Origin: JAMXLO01 sp035569235
GTDB taxonomy: Bacteria; Pseudomonadota; Alphaproteobacteria; Acetobacterales; Acetobacteraceae
Assembly (NCBI GenBank): GCA_035569235.1
Contig: DATMND010000143.1
Coordinates: 1 to 45,116, forward strand
Direction: 5' to 3'
DNA: 45,116 nucleotides
The notes under the pieces are model-generated. The model worked only from the letters and a program-made list of their open reading frames with translations. It did not search any database and was not told where the DNA came from. The first letter of the stretch is position 1. Each line of letters opens with the position of its first letter. This document shows positions 1 through 7,500 of the stretch, piece after piece. Both the position numbers and the translations under genes were made by a program.

Positions 1-415
1 CGCCGGAGAAGGCCAGGATGGCACGGGGCGCAGCGGCCCGGCGCAGGCCGGTGAACAGCATGGTCATCGCGCCCTGGCTGAACCCCATCAGGGCATATGC
101 GTCCGGCTGCAGGCCCAGCCGCGCAAGATCCGCGTCGATGAACGCATTCAGGAAGCCCGCTGCGCGGCGGACGCCTGCGTCCATCACCGCGGGCGTGCGG
201 CCGGCGACGCTCCACCACTGCCGGCCGAAACCCGAGTCGTGCGCGAACGGCGCGTTCACCGAGACGAACAACGCGTCCGGCACGGCATGCGACCATGTGG
301 GCGCGAGGTCGATCAGGTCGTGGCCGTCCGCGCCCACTCCGTGGCACAGCACCACAAGCTGCTTTGGCGTCGCTTTCGATGCCGGTCCCCAGCGCGGGCC
401 ATCCAACTCTGCCAT
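1..415 (-). CDS. alpha/beta hydrolase, phospholipase/carboxylesterase family (3' end cut off)
   Basis: The first 138 residues can be read from an ATG at 413-415; the gene runs off the left edge. The start reads MAELDGPRWG, followed by a beta strand and an oxyanion-type turn (VVLCHGVGADG, residues about 21-31), a Trp-rich stretch (GRQWWS) and the nucleophile elbow GFSQGAM with Ser113. This order is that of the phospholipase/carboxylesterase (YpfH/EstB-like) serine hydrolases, small cytoplasmic esterases of about 210-220 residues. The acid and His of the triad would lie outside the window. It diverges from gluQ, with 133 bp between the starts. The family call is firm; the substrate is unknown. 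Confidence 0.85.
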   Translation of the reverse strand, partial: MAELDGPRWGPASKATPKQLVVLCHGVGADGHDLIDLAPTWSHAVPDALFVSVNAPFAHDSGFGRQWWSVAGRTPAVMDAGVRRAAGFLNAFIDADLARLGLQPDAYALMGFSQGAMTMLFTGLRRAAAPRAILAFSG

Positions 416-548
416 CCCCAACTCCTTCCGCCGATCATCCGTTGGGCGAACCCACGCTGCCCGATGGCGCCATCCCACACTTAGGCGATCTGTTTGAAGG
501 TTGTTTGCCTCGAACAGCCGTATCCGGACTACTCTCTGCCGCATCCGC

Positions 549-1463
549 ATGTCCATCGTCACACGCTTCGCGCCAAGTCCCACCGGCCATCTGCATCTCG
601 GCCACGCGTTCAGCGCGCTGTTCGCATGGCGGCGGGCGCGCGAGGTGGGCGGGCGGTTACTGCTGCGTCTGGAGGATATCGATCCGGGACGCTGCCGCCC
701 CGAGTTCGCGTCCGCAATCCTGGGGGACCTTGCGTGGCTCGGGCTGGATTGGGATGGCGAGGTCCGCGTGCAGTCACAACATCTGGCGGAGTATCGTGCG
801 GTGCTGGACGATCTCGCGGGGCGAGGCCTGCTGTATCCGTGCTTCTGCACCCGCGCCGACATCCTGCGCGAGATGGAGCAATCGGCTGCCGCACCGCACA
901 CGCCGGACGGTGCGCCGCTGTATCCCGGGATCTGCCGGAACCTGTCGCACGATGAGCGCGAGGACCGCATTGCCACGGGCGAGCGTCATGCGCTGCGGCT
1001 CAACATGGGGCGCGCGCTGGCGTGCGTGCGCCAGGCGCTGTGCTTCGAGGAGGAGGGCGAGGGAACCGTGGCGTGCCGGCCGGAGCAGTTCGGCGATTTG
1101 GTGCTCGCGCGCAAGGATGCACCCGCGAGCTATCATCTTTGCGTCACGCATGACGACGCGGTGCAGGGTGTCACGCTGGTGACGCGGGGCGCGGACCTGA
1201 AACCGGCGACGCATCTGCACCGGCTTTTGCAGACGCTGATGGGCTGGCCGGCGCCCGCCTATGCGCATCATCCTCTGTTGACCGATGCCATGGGTCGCCG
1301 CCTGGCAAAACGCGACCGTGCGGCGACCGTGCGCGAGTTGCGTGCCCGGGGAATGTCAGCGGCCGAGGTGCGTGCCCTCGCAGAAGCTGAGCTGCGAGTT
1401 CACGGTTCACGGAGCACGGTAGATAATCCGGATTCGCAAATGCGCCGGCTGCGGCCACAATAA
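549..1463 (+). CDS. gluQ: glutamyl-Q tRNA(Asp) synthetase
   Basis: A 304-residue paralogue of the catalytic half of glutamyl-tRNA synthetase that lacks the anticodon-binding domain. In this family it charges glutamate onto queuosine of tRNA-Asp. The N-terminus RFAPSPTGHLHLGH holds the HIGH motif (HLGH, 16-19). The zinc knuckle is complete (C98-F-C100, Y125, C129) and the KMSKS equivalent is LAKRD near 252-256. The ATG at 549 is chosen over an in-frame ATG at 501 because it places the RFAPSPTG motif at the usual distance from the start. The last 20 residues look unconserved. The gene stands alone. Confidence 0.95.
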   Translation: MSIVTRFAPSPTGHLHLGHAFSALFAWRRAREVGGRLLLRLEDIDPGRCRPEFASAILGDLAWLGLDWDGEVRVQSQHLAEYRAVLDDLAGRGLLYPCFCTRADILREMEQSAAAPHTPDGAPLYPGICRNLSHDEREDRIATGERHALRLNMGRALACVRQALCFEEEGEGTVACRPEQFGDLVLARKDAPASYHLCVTHDDAVQGVTLVTRGADLKPATHLHRLLQTLMGWPAPAYAHHPLLTDAMGRRLAKRDRAATVRELRARGMSAAEVRALAEAELRVHGSRSTVDNPDSQMRRLRPQ

Positions 1464-1656
1464 CGTGCGGTCCAGCGCTGCCTTGCATTGCACCGATCGG
1501 CACCCCACGTGCATGGAAGCGCTCCCGCTCTTGACCAAGACTGTTGGATCAGTGGGGCGTAATCGGCAACTTTCCGCGATAACAGTGAACGCGTGATCGG
1601 TACAGACGCTTTCATTAGGCTCAACGTTCGTAGCAAATGGAAGCGAGTAATACATC

Positions 1657-1950
1657 ATGCGAAATCCGAAATTCACCGCGGCTCGAAGACGCCTGGTCCC
1701 CATCGCCGCGATTCTCATGGCAACGGCGCTGGGCGGTTGCGTGGCCTACAGCGGCTACCCGTCCGGCTATTACGGCGCCAACTACCCCGATGGCTATTAT
1801 GGCGGCAATCGGACCGCCTATGTCTATCCTAGCTCCTACAACGGATATTCGGGCACTTACACGAATTCCTACAACCCGCGGCCATATTATTCCCGCGATT
1901 ACAACGGCTCGTTCAACCCGTACCAGACCAATGGCGGTGGCGGCAACTGA
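1657..1950 (+). CDS. small Tyr/Gly-rich lipoprotein
   Basis: Encodes 97 residues. The N-terminus is basic (MRNPKFTAARRR), then a hydrophobic stretch ends in a lipobox ALGGC at about residues 24-28, so the protein should be lipidated at that Cys. The rest is low-complexity with repeated GYY, NYP and SYNGY units, rich in Tyr, Gly, Asn and Ser. The start is supported by a purine-rich GGAAGCGAG about 12 bases upstream. No enzymatic domain is visible. It is probably an outer-membrane or envelope-surface lipoprotein; the function is unknown. Confidence 0.7.
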   Translation: MRNPKFTAARRRLVPIAAILMATALGGCVAYSGYPSGYYGANYPDGYYGGNRTAYVYPSSYNGYSGTYTNSYNPRPYYSRDYNGSFNPYQTNGGGGN

Positions 1951-2097
1951 CGTGCGCCAAATCCAATGACGATGCACCTCAAAGCGCGCCACGTTGAGAC
2001 GTTGGTTTCCAAAGGGCCGAACGGATTTGCTTGACCAACGGGCGTCAGTCCTTGTAGCCGTGCGCAGCCCGCACGGTGAAGGAGCCCTGTCGTCGCG

Positions 2098-2613
2098 ATG
2101 CCAAGATCGAGCCATCCATTTGGTGTGGCCGGTGCCATACTCGTGATCGCATCGTGGACCCCGGCGAAGGGCGCATCGGAAACGGATTGGTGGCGAACAA
2201 ACGGAGCTGCGGTGGTCGAGTATCCAACCGGGCCTGGCGAAGCCGCTTGCTCACTGTTCGTCTACAACAAGGAATATGCCGCGGTTGTCACGTGGGCAAA
2301 GGCGGGCCCAAAGGAAATCAGCTTCTATCACAGCGATTGGCAGTTTGACGCCGGTCAGCCGGTATCCGTCGCGGTCCGCGTCGGTGAATCCTGGTTGGGC
2401 GCCCCGGCCGCGCAGAATCCACCGCATCTCATGGCCCTTGCAGTCCAAGGACATTTGTCGGTGCCGGTCAATCAGCCCGTCGACGACCTGCTGCGAAACG
2501 CGGCCCGGATTACGGTGCAATTGGCCGATCATGAGGCGTCCATCGACGTCGATCGTCCCAAGATGCCGGTATTGCTGGCCGCCGTGGACCGTTGCCGCGC
2601 GAACCTGAAGTAG
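2098..2613 (+). CDS. secreted hypothetical protein
   Basis: Encodes 171 residues with a likely Sec signal peptide: a short basic start, a hydrophobic core AGAILVIASW and a probable cleavage near AKGA-SE (about residue 26). The mature part is about 145 residues with two Cys (near positions 50 and 167) that could form a disulfide. AAGGAG lies 13 bases upstream of the ATG. The predicted beta-rich pattern loosely recalls invasion-associated locus B proteins, but I cannot support that assignment. Confidence 0.65.
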   Translation: MPRSSHPFGVAGAILVIASWTPAKGASETDWWRTNGAAVVEYPTGPGEAACSLFVYNKEYAAVVTWAKAGPKEISFYHSDWQFDAGQPVSVAVRVGESWLGAPAAQNPPHLMALAVQGHLSVPVNQPVDDLLRNAARITVQLADHEASIDVDRPKMPVLLAAVDRCRANLK

Positions 2614-2716
2614 CCGGTCGCGACTGCATCACCGGTCATAGTCGTCAGAACTCTACGCAGCGGCGCCCGCGCGTGGGATACTTCGCGAAGAGACCACCGA
2701 GACCTGGAGGTGACGC

Positions 2717-3214
2717 ATGGACGCTGAGCAACTTCGCACCCTGCAGGCGCCGCTGAAGCAGCGTTACCGCGACACGCCCGACGCAGCGCGCGTCCCGGCG
2801 CGGGCCGAAGCGCGGCTCGAGCCCGACACTATAGCCTGCACCGTTCCGTCCTGGCATGGCGAGACGAAGGCCGGCCTGCATCCGGCGACCGGAGGTTCCG
2901 GCGACATCGCCTGTTCGGCCGACATGCTGCTGGAGGCGGTTGTTGCTTGCGCCGGCGTCACGCTGCGGGCGGTTGCCACGGCAATGGGCGTGACCATCCA
3001 TAGCGGCCGGGTGATCGCGGAGGGCGCGTGGGACGCTCGCGGAACGCTGGGCATCGACCGCAGCGTGCCGGTCGGCCTGTCCGACATCAACCTGCGCTTC
3101 GAGATCGACAGCGATGCCGATCCGGCGAAGCTTGCTCGCATGATCCAGACCACCGAGCGCTATTGCGTCATCCTGCAGACCTTGCGCAATCCGCCCCAGA
3201 TCACCGTGGGCTGA
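2717..3214 (+). CDS. OsmC family peroxidase-like protein
   Basis: Encodes 165 residues, the usual OsmC size. Both redox cysteines are present: C78 in LLEAVVACAG and C150 in TTERYCVI. The helix between them has the pattern typical of OsmC/Ohr proteins, which reduce organic peroxides with a thiol cofactor. The sequence is closer to the general OsmC/YhfA-type group than to Ohr, so the substrate is uncertain. A strong ribosome-binding site (CTGGAGGTGACGC) precedes the ATG. The gene converges on the Sel1-repeat gene; a coding-like minus-strand stretch begins 8 bases after the stop. Confidence 0.88.
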   Translation: MDAEQLRTLQAPLKQRYRDTPDAARVPARAEARLEPDTIACTVPSWHGETKAGLHPATGGSGDIACSADMLLEAVVACAGVTLRAVATAMGVTIHSGRVIAEGAWDARGTLGIDRSVPVGLSDINLRFEIDSDADPAKLARMIQTTERYCVILQTLRNPPQITVG

Positions 3215-3221
3215 GCCTGCG

Positions 3222-3356
3222 CTACTGCGTCCAGCTTCTGCTGTTCTGCCAGACCAGGAATTCGCGGCAGAGCCTTTCCTTCTGAGCGATCGTCAGGTTT
3301 GAGCCCGCGTTGTTGGCGCGCGCTTCATAAATCCGGTTCGCCCGTCGCAGCGGATA
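3222..3356 (-). pseudogene. coding-like in-frame extension after the stop of the Sel1-repeat gene
   Basis: Directly after the TAA at 3359-3357, the same reading frame stays open for 45 codons to a TAG at 3224-3222. It reads like protein: RANRIYEARANN near the start and KERLCREFLVWQNSRSW near the end. There is no ATG, GTG or TTG in the frame, so it cannot be an ordinary separate gene. It may be a former C-terminal tail cut off by a nonsense change, or the 3' remnant of another gene. This is read from the sequence; the interpretation is inference. Confidence 0.35.
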
Positions 3357-4619
3357 TTATCGAGAACTCCTTTGGCTCATCTGAGTCAAACGGTCAGCAG
3401 CAGACTGGTCCCCGAGTTCGATTGCCCTGCGATACCAGGTTGCGGCGGCCACCGGATCGGCCTGGATGCCGCGCGCACCTATCGCCCGCAGGGACATCGG
3501 ATCGTAGGTTTTTCCTACGCCGGTTGCGCCGCGGCCGTCGCCCCCCTCCGCCGCGCGCACGTAAAGCAGGCGCGCAGATGACACATCGCCCAGAGCGAAC
3601 GATGCGTCGCCACGGCGGAGCAGCAGCGCAACCACGTCGGCGGATAGGACAGTGCCAGCGGAGGGCGAACCAGTCGGTTGTTCCGGCGAGCTGCGAGGCG
3701 CGGCAGATGCCACGGTGGCCAGCTGGGTCGCTGCCGCATTGCCCGATCCTATCGCAGCGGGCTGCTGTTCCCGCGGCGCCTCTGGAGGGTTCGGGCCGAT
3801 TTGAGGAGCCGGCGGTTCCGTTCCCGCCTGTCGCGGCGACTCGGTCGCGGGCTGTGGGCGAGGCGGCTTTGTCTCGGCAGTTGGCTGTGCATCAGCTGGC
3901 ATGGTCAGAGCGACGTCGGCCGGCTGAGACTCAGCCGGTGCCAACTGCGCCTGCGGCAGCTGCGCAAGCCTCTGCTGTGCCGCCTGGAAATAATTGGTCG
4001 CGTCGCCGTAGCGTAACTTCATCAGGGCAATCTCGCCGAGCACGGTTCCCGCCTGGGCGGCACTGATTAGATGCTGGACGGCAGACGAGGCGGGCGGCGC
4101 GATCCCGTTTGACCGATCGCCTGAGAACGCGACTTCGCGGTCCTCCAGTTGCCGTAGCAGGATCTCGGTGTCGCTGAAATGTCCCGCGGTCATCGCAACC
4201 TGCGCTTGTGTCACCATGCGCTGGCCATCGAGATCATCCGCGGCAATTTCGGTCAGCCGGTCCGTCACCGCGTGGTATTGTATGGCCGATTGAGCGAGTA
4301 CCTCGGTCACATCCGCTGGTTGGATATCCGGCCGGTCCAGGATGCGCAGAAGCGCCACAACCACATCGCTGCTGACGCCGAGCAGTTGTTGCAGGCGATT
4401 GATTGATTGCGTTTCCTGATCAGTGCGAGAGCCGGTGCTGGCCCCAGTCGAGGCGATCAATTCCGAAATTTGCGCGGGCGTGAACGCACCGGTCACGGCA
4501 TTGACCAGTGCCTCATTTGAGCCAGCCAGCACAGGCCTGCAAATGCCATTTACGATGACGATGAGCAATGCCAAGCCGCAGGCCGGTATCATCGTCTGAT
4601 GGCGATGATGCTTGATCAA
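3357..4619 (-). CDS. exported Sel1/TPR-repeat protein with Pro-rich linker
   Basis: Encodes 420 residues. The N-terminus has a signal-peptide-like segment (hydrophobic LALLIVIVNGI, likely cleaved near VLAGS), and Met10 is an alternative start. A helical region (about 35-215) is followed by a Pro/Ala/Gln-rich linker (about 225-315) and C-terminal Sel1-like repeats (about 325-410) with the motif GARGIQADPVAAATWYRRAIELGD, here spread over more than one helix. Sel1 repeats bind proteins in envelope and signalling assemblies. The partner is unknown. The frame remains open beyond the stop (see 3222-3356). Confidence 0.75.
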   Translation of the reverse strand: MIKHHRHQTMIPACGLALLIVIVNGICRPVLAGSNEALVNAVTGAFTPAQISELIASTGASTGSRTDQETQSINRLQQLLGVSSDVVVALLRILDRPDIQPADVTEVLAQSAIQYHAVTDRLTEIAADDLDGQRMVTQAQVAMTAGHFSDTEILLRQLEDREVAFSGDRSNGIAPPASSAVQHLISAAQAGTVLGEIALMKLRYGDATNYFQAAQQRLAQLPQAQLAPAESQPADVALTMPADAQPTAETKPPRPQPATESPRQAGTEPPAPQIGPNPPEAPREQQPAAIGSGNAAATQLATVASAAPRSSPEQPTGSPSAGTVLSADVVALLLRRGDASFALGDVSSARLLYVRAAEGGDGRGATGVGKTYDPMSLRAIGARGIQADPVAAATWYRRAIELGDQSAADRLTQMSQRSSR

Positions 4620-4824
4620 ATTGTTGGCTGTTCCTATCGCCTTGTTTCAGAAGTAACGTGTCGTGGCCTTGCACGTCGGTTGGCTTCACGCGCCCGCGAG
4701 AATACCGCCGCGGGCCAACCGCTGACCACAATACGTCATCAAGCACACATAGACGTGATCAGCTGGTGACTTGCGCCGCGTCGGTTGCAACCGTCGTGCC
4801 GCGTGGCACAACGGGGCCGATCTT

Positions 4825-5229
4825 TCAGGATCGCGTGATCGGCTTGTCGTCGTCGGAACCCGTCGAGCCGGCCGCCCCGGCGTGGTTGCCGTGATGGTCG
4901 CCGATACGACCGTAGGCGGCCATGCCGGCTTGCATCCGGGCAAGCGTATCGTAGTCGGTGCCGTGGATCGGCGAGGCCATGGCGGATGGCGTTGCGCTCT
5001 TTGGCAGGGAGGCACCGGCGGCGTTCCCCGGCAAGGTCTGCCCGGCAGCCTGTGCCGCGAGCAAGGCCTCGAACGGGGAGGCCTTGGCGCTCGTCTGCGG
5101 CTTCACCTCGGCGTTGCCGCCCGCGCTGGCTGTCTTGGAGGCACCGACATGGGCGGACAACCAGGACGCGCCCTTGGCGACAGATGCCACCGCGCTGATG
5201 GCGCCGGCGATGGCGATGAGTGGGAACAT
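4825..5229 (-). CDS. small hypothetical protein with hydrophobic N-terminus
   Basis: Encodes 134 residues. The first 20 residues form a Gly/Ala-rich hydrophobic helix (MFPLIAIAGAISAVASVAKG), not a clear cleavable signal. A low-complexity Ala/Ser/Pro middle follows, then a conserved-looking patch (GTDYDTLARMQAGMAAYGRIGDHHGNH, residues about 90-116) and an acidic tail DDDKPITRS. I do not recognise the family. The stretch 4620-4824 upstream of the Sel1 gene contains nothing I can assign. Confidence 0.55.
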   Translation of the reverse strand: MFPLIAIAGAISAVASVAKGASWLSAHVGASKTASAGGNAEVKPQTSAKASPFEALLAAQAAGQTLPGNAAGASLPKSATPSAMASPIHGTDYDTLARMQAGMAAYGRIGDHHGNHAGAAGSTGSDDDKPITRS

Positions 5230-5298
5230 GCAGTGTCTCCCGCAGCTCGGGTTTGAAGCTGCGGGAGGTCCAGCATGAAACGTGCCAGATTTGCGCGC

Positions 5299-5916
5299 TT
5301 ACTTCAGCGGCGAGAACGCGGCTGGCACGACCAGCATATTCTCCTGCTTCAGCAGCGCACCCGGCGGTCCGCCCGGCGGCCAGACGCCCTTCGCCACCGC
5401 CTCGGCGCGGATGCGCCCGCGTTCGCCGGCGTCCTTGTAGGCCCAGATGTGACACCACTTGTTCAGCCCGCCCAGCTCCGAATACCAGGCGCCGACCAGC
5501 GGCGACAGTGCAATGCGCCCGGGCACTTTCTCGGCCCAGCGCTCCATCACCGCGGGAAGCGTGCCGGGGGCGTAGGTGTACATGCGGATCTCGTAGATTC
5601 CCCCAAGCTGGCGCGGCTCGAGCGGCGGCGAGAACGGCGCGGGCAGGAAGATCTCGCTTCGCTGTTCCAGCGTGAGTTCGCGCGTGTTCGGCGGCCAGCC
5701 TTCCGCCTTCGACGCCTCGGCGCGTACGCTGGCGCGGTGGTCCAGGCTGTCATACGGCCAGACATGGATCACCTGATTGAGCGGCCCCACCTCGGTATGC
5801 CAAAAGGCGGCAAGCTTCGAGAACTTCTGCCGGACGGCGAGCGCGCTGCCGAAGCGTTCCTCGAAGGTCGGGATGTTGCCTGGCTTCAGCGTGTAGGTGC
5901 GCATTTCGATGATCAT
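5299..5916 (-). CDS. NIPSNAP family protein (two domains)
   Basis: Encodes 205 residues made of two NIPSNAP-type ferredoxin-like domains, about 2-97 and 107-205. Each opens with a beta strand of the MIIEMRTYTLKPG / IYEIRMYTYAPG kind and later carries W(H/Y)xEVGPLNQVIHVW or its equivalent LGGLNKWCHIWAYKD. NIPSNAP domains form dimeric alpha-beta barrels; in bacteria they often sit in catabolic gene groups with no proven reaction. The gene lies downstream of the monooxygenase/dioxygenase run on the same strand, which suggests but does not prove a shared pathway. Confidence 0.88.
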   Translation of the reverse strand: MIIEMRTYTLKPGNIPTFEERFGSALAVRQKFSKLAAFWHTEVGPLNQVIHVWPYDSLDHRASVRAEASKAEGWPPNTRELTLEQRSEIFLPAPFSPPLEPRQLGGIYEIRMYTYAPGTLPAVMERWAEKVPGRIALSPLVGAWYSELGGLNKWCHIWAYKDAGERGRIRAEAVAKGVWPPGGPPGALLKQENMLVVPAAFSPLK

Positions 5917-6003
5917 CGGTCGCCTCCCCTGTTGATGGATGCGCCGACGTTAGTGCCCGCGCCCTCGGTCAGGCAAGCTGACACCGTGGGCACGCGCGAT
6001 CTC

Positions 6004-6511
6004 CTATCCGCTGAATGTCATGACGATAGCTGGCCCATCCGAGCTCGCGACGACGGTGTTTCCGTGAAAGCCTGCCTTCGCGTAGGCGCGCCGGGCGCGA
6101 ACATTGTCCGCGGCCGGATCGATGGCCACGACGGGCGCGCCCTCGGCGCATAGCTGCAACGCCAGAAGTCTCAAATAGGCGGAACCATGCCCTCGGCCGA
6201 GCATGTCAGGCTCGCCGATGAAAGAGTCGATCGCCCGAGATCCTGCCGGCAGATGTGCGAAATGCGGTTGCGGCCAGCGATCGACGGCATAGTCCTGCGC
6301 ATAGGCGAAGGGGCGCCCTTCACACGAGACAATGCGCATCACCATGGGACGGCTCGTTCAGATCGTCACGCAGCAGCGCCGCCTGCTGATCGGGATCGCC
6401 CCACCATCGGACAACCTCGGGTGTCCTCAACCAGCGCCGCAGAATTGGAAGATCTTGTTCAAGCGCGGGCCGAAACGCATAGGCATGGCGATTGCGGTGC
6501 GTGTCATTCAC
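6004..6511 (-). pseudogene. GNAT acetyltransferase, AAC(6')-like, frameshifted
   Basis: Two frames together give one acetyltransferase. The first begins at a GTG (6511) overlapping the stop of the dioxygenase gene and encodes AFRPALEQDLPILRRWL and VVRWWGDPDQQ, typical of aminoglycoside 6'-N-acetyltransferase-like GNATs. It breaks after DLNEPS. The second frame resumes at MVMRIVSCEGRP and carries GRGHGSAYLRLL, the acetyl-CoA pyrophosphate loop, and NVRARRAYAKAGF. One surplus base near 6344-6350 (the CCC of GTCCCATGG) would explain the break. Either a recent pseudogene or a sequencing error. AAC(6') resemblance alone does not show antibiotic activity. Confidence 0.78.
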
Positions 6512-7446
6512 CGAAAGCTGGCGAAGCACAGTCCCGTGCCGCTGAGCGCCGGCGTGCGATAACCCGGCACGTAGCTGACCCACTGCATCTCCATCGACCC
6601 AAGCGTTCCCGACAGACAGATCCAGTTGCGCATCTCCGAGCTGCCCGACATCAACTTGGTCAGCGGCGCGTTGCGAAAGAATTCCACGTCTTTCCGGCGC
6701 AACGCATCGATCAGCGCATGATCAAACGCCTCGTCCACGATGAAGTGGCTCAGCCCGCCCGACGCCATGACGCCGATGCGCGCATTGCCCGGGAACGCCT
6801 CGACCGCGTACCGCAACGCCTCGCCCAGCGCCACGCAACGTGCCGGCAAAGGCTGGTTCGGCGGATAGTAAGCATTGAGGAACACCGGCACGATCGGCAC
6901 GCCGTCCGGAAGATAGAACCGGTGCACAAACGAAAATGCATGTCCTTCGCGCCGTCCTTCGGCCAGCGAGCGCATGACCGACAGATCGAACCCATCCTGC
7001 TGCAACGCCGCGATCAGATGCCGCGCCAGCGCGGCATCGCAGGGGTAGTCCGCTTCGACGATCTCCTTCTGGTACGGCAGTCGGCCGTGGATCGTTTCGC
7101 CATAATAGATGCCGATGGCCGGCATGTTGTCGTGGTGGAACAGTTCCTCCTGGTCGTCGCCGACGATGACCAGCGCGTCCAGCCGTGCCGCCGCAACGTC
7201 GTCGCGCAGTCGCGCCATGGCGGCCATCGCCTCGCCATGGCGCCTCGCCAGGTGCTCAGGCGCGATCCGCTGCAACGCGTCCGCTGGCGCACGCGCGAGC
7301 AGGTCGGCGTAGTTGCAGGGATTGCCGTCGAAATCGACGAACTGTCGAGCCTGGTCACGGGCCAGGAAACCTCCCTGCCAATCGTCCACGCGTGATGCCA
7401 GCATCGGGCTGTGCGACGAACCGAAAGCAGCTACCAGTCGTGCCAT
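6508..7446 (-). CDS. class III extradiol ring-cleavage dioxygenase, LigB-like
   Basis: Encodes 312 residues of the LigB/protocatechuate 4,5-dioxygenase superfamily, non-haem Fe(II) enzymes that open catecholic rings. H12 (GSSHSP) sits exactly where LigB has its first iron ligand; H65 or H70 could be the second. SGGLSH (229-234) contains the catalytic base His and SSEMRNW (E271) the carboxylate ligand. There is no separate small LigA subunit nearby, and the tail QWVSYVPGYRTPALSGTGLCFA may take part of its role. It lies 54 bp after the monooxygenase stop, probably in the same transcript, and overlaps the acetyltransferase start at GTGA. Confidence 0.88.
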   Translation of the reverse strand: MARLVAAFGSSHSPMLASRVDDWQGGFLARDQARQFVDFDGNPCNYADLLARAPADALQRIAPEHLARRHGEAMAAMARLRDDVAAARLDALVIVGDDQEELFHHDNMPAIGIYYGETIHGRLPYQKEIVEADYPCDAALARHLIAALQQDGFDLSVMRSLAEGRREGHAFSFVHRFYLPDGVPIVPVFLNAYYPPNQPLPARCVALGEALRYAVEAFPGNARIGVMASGGLSHFIVDEAFDHALIDALRRKDVEFFRNAPLTKLMSGSSEMRNWICLSGTLGSMEMQWVSYVPGYRTPALSGTGLCFASFR

Positions 7447-7500
7447 GACGCAGCCCTCCTGCTGTGATTCTGGTGGGGCAATGGCGACGCCGTCAATGAC

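Noticed and set aside
774..1271. Long minus-strand frames antisense to gluQ
   Set aside because: They are mirror frames of a high-GC gene with Arg/His-rich composition and no family motifs.
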